From positions 85,697,756 to 85,761,755 of the forward strand of contig OX104112.1 of NCBI GenBank assembly GCA_944474755.1: 64,000 nt of DNA, read 5' to 3'. The notes under the pieces are model-generated. The model saw only the letters and a program-made list of their open reading frames with translations, was not told where the DNA came from and did not search any database. Each line of letters opens with the position of its first letter. Position 1 is the first letter of the stretch. Shown here one piece after another: positions 1 to 14,400 of the stretch. Origin of the DNA: Limnoperna fortunei (taxonomy: Eukaryota > Mollusca > Bivalvia > Mytilida > Modiolidae). Position numbers and translations under genes: made by a program.

Positions 1-1562
1 ATGTAATTGGTTTACTTTATCAACCTGTTGGTTTACAGAGGCAGTGCTTTGTACACATGATCTAACTGTTCCATATTGAAATCAGATTAGCTGATCAGCT
101 GGGTCCCAGTTCTGCATCGTTTTATATTACCAATCAAATTCTTAAATTAATAAGGTTTATTCAATAGCAAATAAACCAATTTAATTTCGATTTGATACTT
201 GAAAGTTTGGTAGTTATATCAGAGTTATCCCCCTTTGTCCAAGGTGTTTAATATCTGCAAAAAGAAAAAATGTTAAAAAATGATTTATGTTTTAAGTTTC
301 ATGTTTCAAGGAAAGAAACATGCGCGTGAGAAAATGTTGAGGTAGCAAATTTTAGCTCCCGGCCACAGTTGCGGTTTTGCTGGCAAGCTGACAGGACAGA
401 ATATTTATTGAATATTGAACAGTATAAATATTTTACCCAAATCTCCCACCCACCCTCCCTATATGAATTGTTTCCATGGCTTATAATTAGGAGTAGATGT
501 GTATAATACAAAATAAAGCAAATGTGTATGTATTGTGTTTAATTTGAACTATTTACTGCTGTTAAGAATTTGTACTTTCAGATATTAAAAGAGAAAAGTA
601 TTTGGTGGATGGTTGAATGAGAATAATGTTTAGTTATAAATATGTAGGATTCACTTGAAGAACATTCAGTATCATATTCTTAGTGGAGAGACATGGTGGT
701 TGTCAGAAGAAAATTTATACTAACTTTTTCGCAAAAATTTAATTCAGTTTATTAAATGTGACATTAAGATTAACATTGATGCAGTCGCAGCAAGACAGTC
801 CTAGCTAGTGCGGCTGGATTCTGGCACGCCCAACCTATTAACAGGTTATTACACCTTGCCTGGTAGCTTCCCTGGAAGGTGAATTTGCTTATTTTGGTCT
901 CTAGGGTAGACCCAACATTTCATTAGCTTTGGCTCCTAAGGTGGGCCCGCTGTTATGCTATTTGGCCTCCAAGGTAGGCCTGCAAAATTGCTTTTCGTGG
1001 CCTCTAGGGTAGGCCTGCAAAATGCTTTATCTTGGCCTCTAGGGTAGGCCTGTAAAATGCTTTATCTTGGCCTCTAGGGTAGTCCTGCAAAATGCTTTAT
1101 CTTGGTCTCTAAGGTAGACCTGCAAAAATGCTTTGTCTTAGCCTCTAGGGTAGGCTTGCTAAATATAAATTTGCGCTAAGGACCTCTAAGGTTAGGTCAG
1201 CTTAAGACACTTTGTCTTGGTTTTATCCCTTGAAGAGTGTCGTTCGTTAAGGCATTGCTATTGGTTTCCCACTTTATAGTTAAAATGCTAGAGTCCAGTC
1301 CAGTTACTTGCTGCGGCCATTCCTCCACACATTCATTAATTTCTAATGTAAATATTACTTATTAAAGTTTTATTTCATATTACATGTTGCTTTTAATTTA
1401 ACCATGAAATTCATGTAATTGGTTTACTTTATCAACCTGTTGGTTTACAGAGGCAGTGCTTTGTACACATGATCTAACTGTTCCATATTGAAATCAGATT
1501 AGCTGATCAGCTGGGTCCCAGTTCTGCATCGTTTTATATTACCAATCAAATTCTTAAATTAA
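1..1562. mobile_element. Non-coding element with 150-bp terminal direct repeats
   Basis: Positions 1-150 and 1413-1562 are identical as far as I can read, and about 1.26 kb of non-coding DNA lies between them. The arrangement resembles a miniature LTR element (TRIM type), but I see no clear primer-binding site or polypurine tract, and the left copy may continue beyond the window. A simple segmental duplication is the alternative. The two copies have not diverged, so the event is recent. Confidence 0.4.
895..1155 (+). repeat. Tandem 35-bp repeat inside the terminal-repeat element
   Basis: About seven imperfect copies of a unit reading GGCCTCTAGGGTAGGCCTG followed by CAAAATGCTTTATCTT. Each unit holds a short palindrome (GGCCT...AGGCC). 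It lies between the 150-bp direct repeats. Confidence 0.75.
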
Positions 1563-2457
1563 ATAATAGTATTGGCATTTACAGGGAATTTTTTAGGATT
1601 TTGAGGGCTTTAGTCACTTAACTGATTAGCTGTATAAGCATCTGCTCGGAAGCATGCATTCATTGTACTGGTGAAATATAATTGTGTAAAAAATACTATA
1701 TTCTTTAGATTGCAGTGTATAAATTTGTTTTAAAAAATGGTTATAACAAAATGTTTATAAATTTTCAAAGAATTTTAATTTTAAAACTTATTTAAAAAGC
1801 GTTTGTATATTAATTGATAACAATTTTTCATTAAGAGCCATTGTACTCTTCGTTTTCTATGTGTTAGCCATCGATAATTAGACGTATCGCGGATGTACAC
1901 AAATGGCGCGTAATTCATTTGAAACCAGCAAAACATACGAAAAATGAGTAAATACGAAAAATGTGTGCAATTTTTATTTGCATTACATATTTAATCAAAA
2001 GGTGGAAGTCTGTGTGCATCAGTATGATCTATGACACTTTTGTTTGCGTATATTGACCAGGAGCACCACTTAATCATGTTTATCCGATTACATGTAAAAA
2101 TATCGATTTGGCGATTGACACCTGCTGTTTGAAACTGTAGAGGTGAAATAATTAAATTTCATGTTAATTGGCTTTGGGTCATAAATATGTTGTTTTAGAC
2201 TTGGTAGAATGAATTTGTAACGAACAATTTTAGTACTTGTTGGAAATCGGGTGAAGAAATTGATTTAGAAATCCATCGTCATTTTGCAAATGATTTCGTC
2301 AATGACGAAAGTGGCGAGCGCTAAAAAATTCCCTGCATTTATTAGTAAATCAAAGGACAACTTAGCTGAACCTTCTTATTTTCTTCCTTGATATCTCCTT
2401 AATTAATTAAATATATACAAAATACTTTTGTTAATTTTTTTATAAACACAACCATAC
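1563..2457. other. Intronic stretch without recognised features
   Basis: AT-rich DNA with stops in all frames, between the terminal-repeat element and exon 28. I looked for another TPR exon with matching phase and found none. Confidence 0.6.
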
Positions 2458-5400
2458 CTGTATAACTTGCAATAATACTCCAGATTTTCCATTACGGTTG
2501 ATTTTGGTATTTTCCATAGTGCTGAAGTATAAGCTTCTGCTGACGATGAATAACCACCAAGCTGTCAAATATACAATAAAACACATAAATTATACACCTT
2601 GGTACCATAAACCTAAAATCTGGATAGAGCAGAATACACATCCTGTTAGATTTTGGAGATCTAAATGATTCTGATACATTTTCCACAAACAATTATGTAA
2701 GCGGATCCTTCCCCAACACACCTTAAGCCAATCTCTGATAAGTATCGTGTATGGTTTTTTTTTTACATGCGACTCTTACAAATTAAAACTAAATGTTTTA
2801 ACTAAACTCTTTAGCCAAAATCATCAATTGATTTATATTGTAAAAACACTGATGAAGCCTGTTGTTCAGATGAAATATTTGTGCAATTTTTAAGTGCAAA
2901 ACTTTGTTTTCAATTTAATAATGTTGTTGTACAATTTTTTTAATGAATATATAAATATGTACTGGATATCAAAATTTAAAGCAATGTTCATTCTATATAT
3001 GTTAGAGGCTGAATAATAGATATTTCCCATGCTATATTTGTAGCAACTGGTCCTAATACAATACTGATAAATTAAAATGTAGATAAAGAAAGAAATTAAC
3101 CTTCCTCCATGCTTTGATTAACTCAAATTTGCCATCTTCATCATCTGCAAGTTTATAAAAGACATTCAAGTTTGTAATCGTTTCCTTTAGTCTATCAAGC
3201 CGCTTGGCCTTCGTCCACAGGAATGGCAATTCCTCAACCTAGTGAATGACAAATTATCAGAATATTAATGCTTAGCCTAAAACAGATTTTGTCAATAAAA
3301 AATAGTGGCACAGACAGGCTTATGTGTTAAAGAAGAAAATGTCACGACCAAAGTCCAATTTGGGTAATAATGTACATGATAATGTTTCATCATAGGTTCT
3401 CACATTCTCAATATCATAAATGTATGTGAACAGATAAAAATATTCCAGGCCACACATAAAATATAGGCTACATAAACTAAAGTGAAAACAATTTTTCTCC
3501 CAGAAGGGTGATGCTTATCTACAACCATTCATCTGTAGTGGAAAACATCTATAATTCAATCTCATCCAATTGGTACTTCAGATACTTATATACAAGATTC
3601 TCTAAACTGAACTGAATTACCACATCAACTAACCATCAAATTTGCTAATCTGGTGTCAGTCTGAATCACTTTCAATTTTAAAACTTATTTGAAATAATTA
3701 ATGAATTAAGAGTTTATAAAGGAAAGCCGGTAAATCAACTGTCTCTATAGTGAAACTAATATACAATCACTATACTTACTGTTCTGTTGCTTGTTTCCTT
3801 TGCACTAAAATATTCAGCAAGACGCAAGTACCCCTTAATCTTTGCTTCTGGATTTGACAGATACTTTTTTTCTACAGCTTGTCTCAAATGATCGTGAAAG
3901 AAATTGAGAATACCATTGCGGTTCACAAGATTTTCATACAGCGACAAATAAAAAGGTGACCAAGTTGCACTGGGTAACTAAAATTAAAAAAACCCATCTT
4001 GGTATATGCTAAGAAATAAAGTTAATTTCTTTGCTATCAAAGAAATAAGGAATTTACATTTAAAATATCAAACAAACAATCATAGTATGGTCATAGACTG
4101 TCTAGTATTGCTTGTACTATATGCAGTTTGTGTAAGATACACAGCTTAAAGGCTGAGAAGGCTACATGGTTAAGGTACTATTGATCACATGCCTATCAAC
4201 GCTAAGGTTGTGGATTTGAGTTTAAATAAGGGCAGAGTGTGCATTACTCCAATCTTAATTGACAAAGGTTGTCAGTTTTCTTAACCCAGATTGGTAGTTT
4301 TCTAATGGTAATTCAGCTTACTCACCCAATAAAAACTAGATGTAAGGATATGGTTGAACAATTGCTGAAATTGGCATTAAACACAAAAAAAAACAAACAA
4401 TAAACAGTTAATGTTTCTTATTAATTTTTACTGTTCATATCCATTTAAATGTAATAAAAAGTCAGTTGACTAAAGTGATAAATTTGACCACTGTAGCTGT
4501 TGTTTGCGAAAATGGTCTAATCAAAATTTTCATTTAGAAGTTGAAATTTTTCATTTAACCTTGGCTTATCCAATAGTTGCCACAATGCATTCAATTAGTG
4601 AAGTAATAAGTTTTGTACATCAATACAAATTGCAACCATCAAAATATCTAAAAAACAGGATTCAAACCAGCCAGAAAATTACATTATATCTTACATCTAA
4701 CATTTCCACCAGTTCAGATTCTGACATGCCTCTATTAGAACACCACAAAGCAGTGGTCACATCATGTACCAAGTTTTTCCTGTTTAAACAACATTAAACG
4801 CATGAAGAATCAAATATTTTTGTAATATGTAAGCTTCACTAATGAATTATGAATTGAAGTTAATTTGTTTTAACGTTTACTAGCCAATCATCATTACCAT
4901 GCATCATTTGTTTAGAATGGCAAATAAAAAATATGAAAACAATTAAAAACTTAAGCATGCACATATCTACTTTCACTAATTAAATAAATAAAGCAACATG
5001 TATTGTTCTGAACACTCTCTTGCAAACTGTACTGAGCAGTTTGTTATGTGGAAGAAAAACTATTGGTAAATGATAATTGTACCATTAGTACATGTGTTAA
5101 CATAATTAGTCAACTAGTATTGACCACCAGTGTGTCAACACTAAGGTTGAGAGTTAGTTACTGTGGGCACAATATCTTCCTGTAGATTAGACAGAATATT
5201 CTTGCTTCCTGCCCCAATTAAAACATTTACACATACACATGTATAAATACTTACATATTGTGTGTGTATACTATGCCAGAGTATACCAATACTGAGGTCA
5301 CTCTGTCAGGGATAAAACTGCATTATATCAACGTATTTCTAAGGCATGTTTATAAATATGTTTACCTTCCATGAGTTCCTTTTTCAAAGTCCTTTTCAAG

Positions 5401-5499
5401 TCTTTCTAGAATCTTTGCAAACAGTTCTTGGGGATTATTCGCTGACAAGTATTCTTGTATCTTCCCTGTCAGTTTCCGAAATGAACCAAACAGTCGTAT
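2458..5499 (-). CDS. Exons 24-28: winged-helix and helical region before the TPRs
   Basis: Exons 5499-5366, 4779-4695, 3977-3780, 3238-3101 and 2561-2458 give residues about 1447-1665. Landmarks of nephrocystin-3-like proteins occur in order: IRLFGSFRKLTGKIQEYL, LVHDVTTALWCSNRGMSESE (winged helix), WSPFYLSLYENLVNRNGIL with NFFHDHLRQAVEKKYL, ELPFLWTKAKRLDRLKETI, and LGGYSSSAEAYTSALWKI. The last exon leaves two bases of a codon, so at least one more exon must follow. None was found in 1-2457, which means the TPR array and stop lie outside the window. Exon 25 lies in a plus-strand reading frame that is only a shadow. Confidence 0.85.
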
Positions 5500-8400
5500 C
5501 TAAAAATATGAAATGAACAATTTCATTAAACTAAACATCTATATTACCCATATGACATAGATAATTGTCACCAAGGTCCTTTCAGTTGATTGTTTATAAC
5601 GTCAGAATTCTAACTGTGACATCACAGCAGGATCTATGCTTATTAGAAATAAGTAATCTCAAAACATATGAAGGACGTCATATTAGAATTCACATTAAAT
5701 GATGTAGCAAAAATTCAAATGACAGGTAGGATCTTTAATACATAGACAAAAACAATTTTCATGTGAAACAATATAATAACACAAGAAGTTAAAATGAAAA
5801 TACCAATAAATTCAGTAAAACTTCAATTGAAATACACACTAGTATACAAGAATTGGTGCACAAGAATTAAACACATACAAATGATTGATAAAAACACCAA
5901 ATAATAGTTTATTTACCTGACTACTGTTAAATCACTATAACAACAGAACCAAATAGCATTACTGTTCACATAATTTGTTGTTTTGGTGCTTGATCATTAA
6001 ACAAAACAAATGGAACGACAATTAAGGTATCCGACCCATAATTGAAGTCACCGTTTAATTTTATTTTTAGACCAAGACATGCAGCTTTATTTAATCAATA
6101 TATTACTAATTAATGATACAAATTAAATATATTGTTTTACTTTGAGTCAATGTTAACAGTTTTGAGGAAAAAAAGTTAGTTGCTCAAATAGTAGTTCCGA
6201 TGTTTGCCGAACATTACCGAGGTCTGCTCCATTGACAAACAATGGACATCCGGGACACCAAATATGATCACGTGGTCAATTATGGGTCGGATACCTTAAC
6301 ATTACTCTTGGTAGAAGAAGAAAGTACATGCACCGCATGCCACCATTGAAAATGTACCTACATGAATTTGTTCTCGGTATGTGGAGCAAATTATTTCGAT
6401 TGAACAAGTGATCGGATGTTTGCTTAATGTACAGCATGCAATAATTCAGCTATATTCAACAAACAATCAAATTAAGTACCGGTATCTTGTGGGAAGCCTT
6501 TCTTAGTATCTACAATGCGTATCAATCTTTTTTAATTAAAAAGGGGTCTTTATCATGCATGAAGCTTGCCATATACAATATACATTACTATCTATGGTTC
6601 GAGGTCAGGCTTCCATATTATAAACTGACAACTCCCCAAGAGAGAGTTACCTCAGCGGCCAGCTGGGGACACCCTAGGCAACTCTATGTGTCCATCACTG
6701 GGATACCTACACCTGGGGACACCCTAGGCAACTCTATGTGTCCATCACTGGGATACCTTCACCTGGGGACACCCTAGGCAGCTCTATGTGTCCATCACTG
6801 GGAAACCTACACCTGGGGACACCCTAGGCAGCTCTATGTGTCCATCACTGGGAAACCTACACCTGGGGACACCCTAGACCGCTCTATGTGTCCATCACTG
6901 GGAAACCTACACCTGGGGACACCCTAGGCAGCTCTATGTGTCCATCACTGGGATACCTACACCTGGGGACACCATAGGCAGCTGTATGTGTCCATCACTG
7001 GGAAACCTACACCTGGGGACACCCTAGACAGCTCTATGTGTCCATCACTGGGATACCTACACCTGGGGACACCCTAGGCAGCTCTATGTGTCCATCACTG
7101 GGAAACCTACACCTGGGGACACCCTAGACAGCTCTATGTGTCCATCACTGGGATACCTACACCTGGGGACACCCTAGACAGCTCTATGTGTCCATCACTG
7201 GGATACCTACACCTGGGGACACCCTACACAGCTCTATGTGTCCATCACTGGGAAACCTACACCTGGGGACACCTTAGGCAGCTCTATGTGTCCATCACTG
7301 GGAAACCTACACCTGGGGACACCCTAGGCAGCTCTATGTGTCCATCACTGGGAAACCTACACCTGGGGACACCCTAGGCAGCTCTATGTGTCCATCACTG
7401 GGAAACCTACACCTGGGGACACCCTAGGCAGCTCTATGTGTCCATCACTGGGAAACCTACACCTGGGGACACCCTAGGCAGCTCTATGTGTCCATCACTG
7501 GGATACCTACACCTGGGGACACCCTACACAGCTCTATGTGTCCATCACTGGGAAACCTACACCTGGGGACACCCTAGGCAGCTCTATGTGTCCATCACTG
7601 GGATACCTACACCTGGGGACACCCTAGGCAGCTCTATGTGTCCATCACTGGGAAACCTACACCTGGGGACACCCTAGACAGCTCTATGTGTCCATCACTG
7701 GGAAACCTACACCTGGGGACACCCTAGACAGCTCTATGTGTCCATCACTGGGATACCTACACCTGGGGACACCCTAGACAGCTCTATGTGTCCATCACTG
7801 GGATACCTACACCTGGGGACACCCTAGGCAGCTCAATGTGTCCATCACTGGGAAACCTACACCAGGGGACACCCTAGACAGCTCTATGTGTCCATCACTG
7901 CGAAACCTACACCTGGGGACACCCTAGGCAGCTCTATGTGTCCATCACTGGGAAACCTACACCTGGGGACACCCTAGACAGCTCTATGTGTCCATCACTG
8001 GGATACCTACACCTGGGGACACCCTAGGCAGCTCTATGTGTCCATCACTGGGAAACCTACACCTGGGGACACCCTAGACAGCTCTATGTGTCCATCACTG
8101 GGAAACCTACACCTGGGGACACCCTAGGCAGCTCTATGTGTCCATCACTGGGATACCTACACCTGGGGACACCCTAGACAGCTCTATGTGTCCATCACTG
8201 GGATACCTACACCTGGGGACACCCTAGGCAGCTCTATGTGTCCATCACTGGGAAACCTACACCTGGGGACACCCTAGACAGCTTTATGTGTCCATCACTG
8301 GGAAACCTATACCTGGGGACACCCTAGACAGCTCTATGTGTCCATCACTGGGAAACCTACACCTGGGGACACCCTAGACAGCTCTATGTGTCCATCACTG

Positions 8401-11400
8401 GGATACCTACACCTGGGGACACCCTAGACAGCTCTATGTGTCCATCACTGGGATACCTACACCTGGGGACATCCTAGGCAGCTCTATGTGTCCATCACTG
8501 GGATACCTACACCTGGGGACACCCTAGACAACTCTATGTGTCCATCACTGGGATACCTACACCTGGGGACACCCTAGGCAGCTCTATGTGTCCATCACTG
8601 GGATACCTACACCTGGGGACACCCTAGACAGCTCTATGTGTCCATCACTGGGAAACCTACACCTGGGGACACCCTAGACAGCTCTATGTGTCCATCACTG
8701 GGATACCTACACCTGGGGACACCCTAGACAGCTCTATGTGTCCATCACTGGGAAACCTACACCTGGGGACATCCTAAGCAGCTCTATCTGTCCATCACTG
8801 GGAAACCTACACCTGGGGACACCCTAGACAGCTCTATGTGTTGATCACTGGGAAACCTACCTGATTGATCCCAGTTATTACTTCAACAGTGATACAACAA
8901 TAAATTAAATAGAAAAACAACATTCATTTTTATCATACATGTATCAAAAGTTTCTGAACTTGAACTACTGTGGTTTTATTTTTGTTCGTGGATATCAATT
9001 TTCGTAAATTGAGGGTAAAGGCAATTTTGTTGGATACATAGTCACTAATTGAATGGTCAAATGTACAAAAAAAATTTGTAAAAATCGCCATTGTTTTGAA
9101 GAATTGTTGTATTCAAATATTTGGTTCTGATAGTTTTTTTACATGCAATGTTTCATACCCTACAGGTTAATTAAACACCCATTGACATAATACTTTGTGG
9201 AATTCTTATATTCGTGGGTAGATAGTACCCACAAAAACCATAACAACTGGTATAAAACAAATAAAAATTAAACCACTGTAACCATCATTTCATAGTTACA
9301 AATAGACAAAACATGAAAAAAATGAATCAAATATTTAAGTACCAAATACTGAGCAAAAGATTAATTTGAGACCATTTTAAATCTGTGGAATAATTGGCGA
9401 ACTCATACAGTTAAATCTCCAGAAGTTTAACTTTTAAATCTACTTAGAATTTGACATTTTTTCATCAACTATTGCATTTAAGAGACAGAAACACTCTTTA
9501 CATTCCAGATACATCATTATGAGGGAGAGACTACTTTTGTGAATTTTGTAGGAAAGGCTTATGACAAATTTCATAACCAGAAATTAAATATATAATTTCC
9601 TAGTAACTGATAGCAGCAAGTAAAAACAAACTATGTACTGTTTTTTTTATTTTAGGTAAAGATTCTTTACTGTAAAAGGAAGCATGTCACATATATATAA
9701 TACTGAACAAGCCAATTTAGAAATAGACCCATAAACATTTACTATTTCTCCAACACTATTGGCATCAAAGAAATAAAATTAATAAAAAGCATTTGACAAA
9801 ACAATATTTTTCTTACCTCATCCAAAATTGACTTGAGGTAAAGAGGGTTAGATGTCTGTTTAACACTGACAAGCATTTCCTTTTGTTCTTTGTTTAAAGT
9901 TTTACCATAAATGCCTTCCAAGTAATCAGTAATTATCTGCATCTTTTGTGAATCCTGAAGTGGTTGAACCTTCATACTTGGCCACCCATTTGCAATGCAG
10001 GTGTTCATTGCCTGAATAAACAACCTTTATGTAATGACAACATAAACATTTCATATTATTTTATTCAGTCCTTTATGTGTACGTAATATGATGAAGCATC
10101 ACCATATAAAGATAACCTATGATGATAAAATATATTGAATAAAATTTTTTACATAATATAGTGAGGACACTTGACTATAAAAGCATGTACATTTTGTAAA
10201 TCCTAGATGTTACCTGCTGGCATAATGAGGACAAGATGGTGGAAAATATTTTTTGCAAAGAATATATCCACTTTCAATAAAGGAAACACAAATCAGTAGC
10301 ACTTTATAAAAGTTAAATACATATATTACTAAATTGTTACACACATTAAGTTTTTTTTTGCTGTGTTATGTTCTTTAGAAACTTGTCAAAAAAGCGTCCA
10401 ATACATTTAATTATGAACTACAGTTTCCTGAAATTTAACTATATATGCTTTTTAGTAGTGTTATTTTAATACATTTAGTGGTGTGACCAATGGTATCAAT
10501 TACGCTTCAAGGGAGAGTAGACAGAAACATTAATATTTTTGGGGGTGTGTCCTAAGGTATCACTTATCCTTCTGGGAAGTATTGGATGGTATTACTTAGC
10601 CTTCCGTGAAGAGCAGGCAACAACATGAATATATTTGGGGGTATCGGATGGTATCACTCACCCTTCAGGAAGAGCAGACAACAACATGAATATATTTGGG
10701 AGTATCGGATGGTATTACTTAGCCTTCCATGAAGAGCAGGCAACAACATGAATAAATTTGGGGGTATTTCTGATGGTGTCACTTACCCTTCCGGAAAGAG
10801 CAGACAACAAACAACATGAATACATTTGGAGGTGTGTCGGATGGTATTACTTACCCTTCCGGGAAGAGCAGACAACAACATGAATACATTTGGTGGTATT
10901 TCTGATGGAATCCAAAGTAAGTCATGTTCTGAACCTGTAGATAAAATTTTGAATAAATACAGTTTTGTTTTTGTATTTTCTGTATATGCAATGTGTAGTA
11001 CAGTCACTCAAAGTATTAGAAAATGTTGGAAGACAATCATACAATAGAAAATATCAGTGACTGAAATGTTCATCATGTTTTTATATTCACCAAACATAAA
11101 CTTTGAATATTAAAACCTAACATTAACACCCAGTATATCTTTATGCTTATGCTTATGGATTTTTAAATGCTATGTACACAGCTTTTGTGTGTAAAAATTA
11201 TATATTGTTTGCTGTTGAGATAAACAGTATTTTGTACATCCTGGAAAATGGCATAATCAACATTTTGACAGATTGATTAAAATTCTATAAAATTAACTGC
11301 AAAGAGAAAGTGGTCATGCTATAGTTTGGATAGCCTTTTATTTGACTAAGTATCTGTTTATATGATCTAATATTACAGTGACTACTATACCACTGTATAT

Positions 11401-14400
11401 GTAGACTCAACATTGTGTATACTCTCTGCAATACCCAAATATTACTACTTAAAAAAAAACAGACAGAAAACAATAGCATTTTTAGAAACTAATAGATATA
11501 AATACACATTAAATGAATAGCAAGATAAAAATACAACATGATAAAAGTACAATAATTCATGTTAAATCAAATATAATTACCCCCTTCACCAGTGCCATTG
11601 TCAAGTTGATTTAATGCATCCAGAACAATAACTACTTTAGTGTTGGATCCTGCTATACGCAACCATTGGCCAACTTCATTGACAAGAACAGAGTCAGAGG
11701 CTGGAATATTCATATCCAAGTTGAAGAACATTTTCATTTCCTCAAACATACTAAAATCAGAAACAAGAAATATATATGTGATGCAGCTTATCTGTAGTTC
11801 TCTTCTAATTCTAATAATGGGTTCCCAGTACTCAATCAAAAGAGCTGACTAGCATATTGAAAGTTGGAATGACAAGTCATAATATGCAGACCAAAGTGGA
11901 TAACGTGTTTAGAGAAAGCCATGCTCCTTGCATGATTAAGACCCAGTTTGTAATTTTCTAAAAGGAGTAGATTCATTATAGCTGCTACAAAAAACTTGAT
12001 TCTCTGTCTCTATTAACTGAACAATAGTGTTTGGTGAGTTTGTACCAAACATCTGGCAAGGTGTGATCAAGTCTAACCTTAATGAAAATAATCTGCAGTT
12101 TTCATGCCAAAGATTGAAGGTTCTCACTAGGTCTTTTAGCTTCCTCAACATGAAAAAGAACTTGATTCTATGCTCTACAGGAAATTTCTTTAAGTGGACT
12201 GAAACATCAGACTTTACCATCATTTAATATCTCTCAGATTCAAAAAATAAAACATTGATAATTAGTCTCAGATTATTGGACAACTGCATCTTTACATAAT
12301 AATTGACTAAGTTAGTATGATTTATTACCGTCTAATAAGTTTTATATAGTCTGAACTATCTGCAGAGCTCCCTATAAAATGTACAAAAAGAAACGTGTCT
12401 GGTTCACCATCTTCAATTTGTTTTGCCCAGTTAGCAACCAATGAGGACTTTCCACTGCCTTAAAAACATAATATGAAATGAATTACTATGTATATTGTAC
12501 ATTGTACATGAATGGTGTATGATTTGTAATAAGTGTATAATTGCTGGTATTTCTATGCATCTAAAAATAACCTCTAAGTGATATTCTGGTAACTGCTTCT
12601 TTGAAACTTTTGACAAAAAATCACTATACAATATAACCACTAAAGGTGTGAGGTTTTATTAAGGTTGTAGATAACTTTGTTCTCTATCTCAAGAGGTACA
12701 ATGGAATTTTATACAGGTAGGATTTTAATGCAAAGTGCAGACTTGTCTTCTTATTTTCAAGTTGTTTTTTCTTAAATATAGTCAACTTTCAGACTAAAAT
12801 CAATCATCACAAGATCACAAAATCCTTCAAAGACAGAAATGGCCAGATTTCGTTAAAAAGGAAGTAGGTGAGAGACAGACCTGAAATTAAATCCCATGCA
12901 TACCAAGTTTCAAGAGAATGTGATTAGTAGTTGCCGAGAAAAATGATACACAAATTTTTTTCTCGCCCCCCCCCCCCCCCCCCCCCCCTTGTTATTCACC
13001 ATAATATAACCTGGATTATCACTATGTGAAGTCAGGCCAAAAATTACACTATGTCCAAAAACTGATTTATGTAGGACAGTTTATGTTTGTTTTTTCTTTC
13101 AGACTTTACAACTGAAATTTTAGGACTTTGATTATCTTACCTGTAATTTAATGACAAAGGAATTTCCATCAAGGGGAATCGCATGATCTAGTTAGATCAT
13201 AACACATCTAAATCAACATTTTTTATTATAATTTGCAATATTTTTGAACAGTACTGGCTTTATTTTAGCAATGGGCCACTATACCTAGCAATAGTAAATT
13301 CACCAGATCTATACAAATTTTCTGGTGGATATTATACTGGGGTACTTTACTAAATGTTCATAAAATCCCATGCTTTTTTTATGGTCGATTCAGTGAGAAT
13401 TATCTCCCATTGAATTTTGTGTTATTTACTTCTCCCTTGGGAACAGTTTTCTTGAAATGTTGTCTAGAGAGGAATAGTATCCTCATGTGGTGCTCTTGCA
13501 TGATATTCACCAGACACTAAAGGAAAACAGTTCCCTCTTGAGAAGTCCATAATAGATAATTAATTTACAGTGATTTGGGGAAAAAAATGAAAATAGAAAT
13601 TATTTCAAAAGACACTCCTTCTATGTATGTCAAACACCTTGCATAACAAAAATGTGAAAACTTCAGGAGAAAATAAAAAAAAAACACCAACATTGTGTTC
13701 AAATTAGAACAATATTGTAAAACCCCAATTTTAAATATGATTACCTGATTCTCCAAGAATAACAAATGGTTGTGTTAAATTCCTGTTCCGAGCATTATGA
13801 ATTTCTGTAAAGTAATCCTGTCTGCCAATGTACACACGCTGTCTAGCTGATGCAAAGGCAAAATGAGCTTCCCGCATGAGTTCTAACTGAGTCAGCTCTG
13901 TGCCTTTTGGAAATTCATTATTTATACATGTTTCTAAATCCTGAAAGCATAATATATACAATAATAATGAGTATATAATAATACACAGTATATTCAATAT
14001 ACAGTAAATGCTGTATGGATAAATTATTACAATTATTGCAGATGTAAAACATTGCTTGTTTGTTTGCTTTTTATTGTCTGTATCAATACGGTTTATCACC
14101 ACTATGTCAGCTATGTCATGACACTATTACCACTGTCAGCTATGTCATGACACTATCACCACTTTGTCAGCTATGTCATGACACTATCACCACTATGTCA
14201 GCTATGCCATAACACTATCACCACTATGTCAGCTATGTCATGACACTATCACCAATATTTGGACTATGTCATGACACTATCACCACTATGTCAGCTATGT
14301 CATGATTCTATCACCCCTATGTCAGTTATGTCATGACACTAAGTATTTATTGGGAGAAGCAGTCGGGTTACATAATGAAAACCCCAAACATTTGGTAGAC

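Noticed and set aside
4504..4797. Plus-strand ORF of 97 aa
   Set aside because: Antisense shadow of exon 25 of the large gene, which fits in phase with its neighbours.
6487..7677. Plus-strand ORFs of 79-96 aa with repeated YVSITGxPTPGDTL peptides
   Set aside because: They are frames through the 50-bp minisatellite; the unit is not a multiple of three and stops vary with the TAGAC/TAGGC change.
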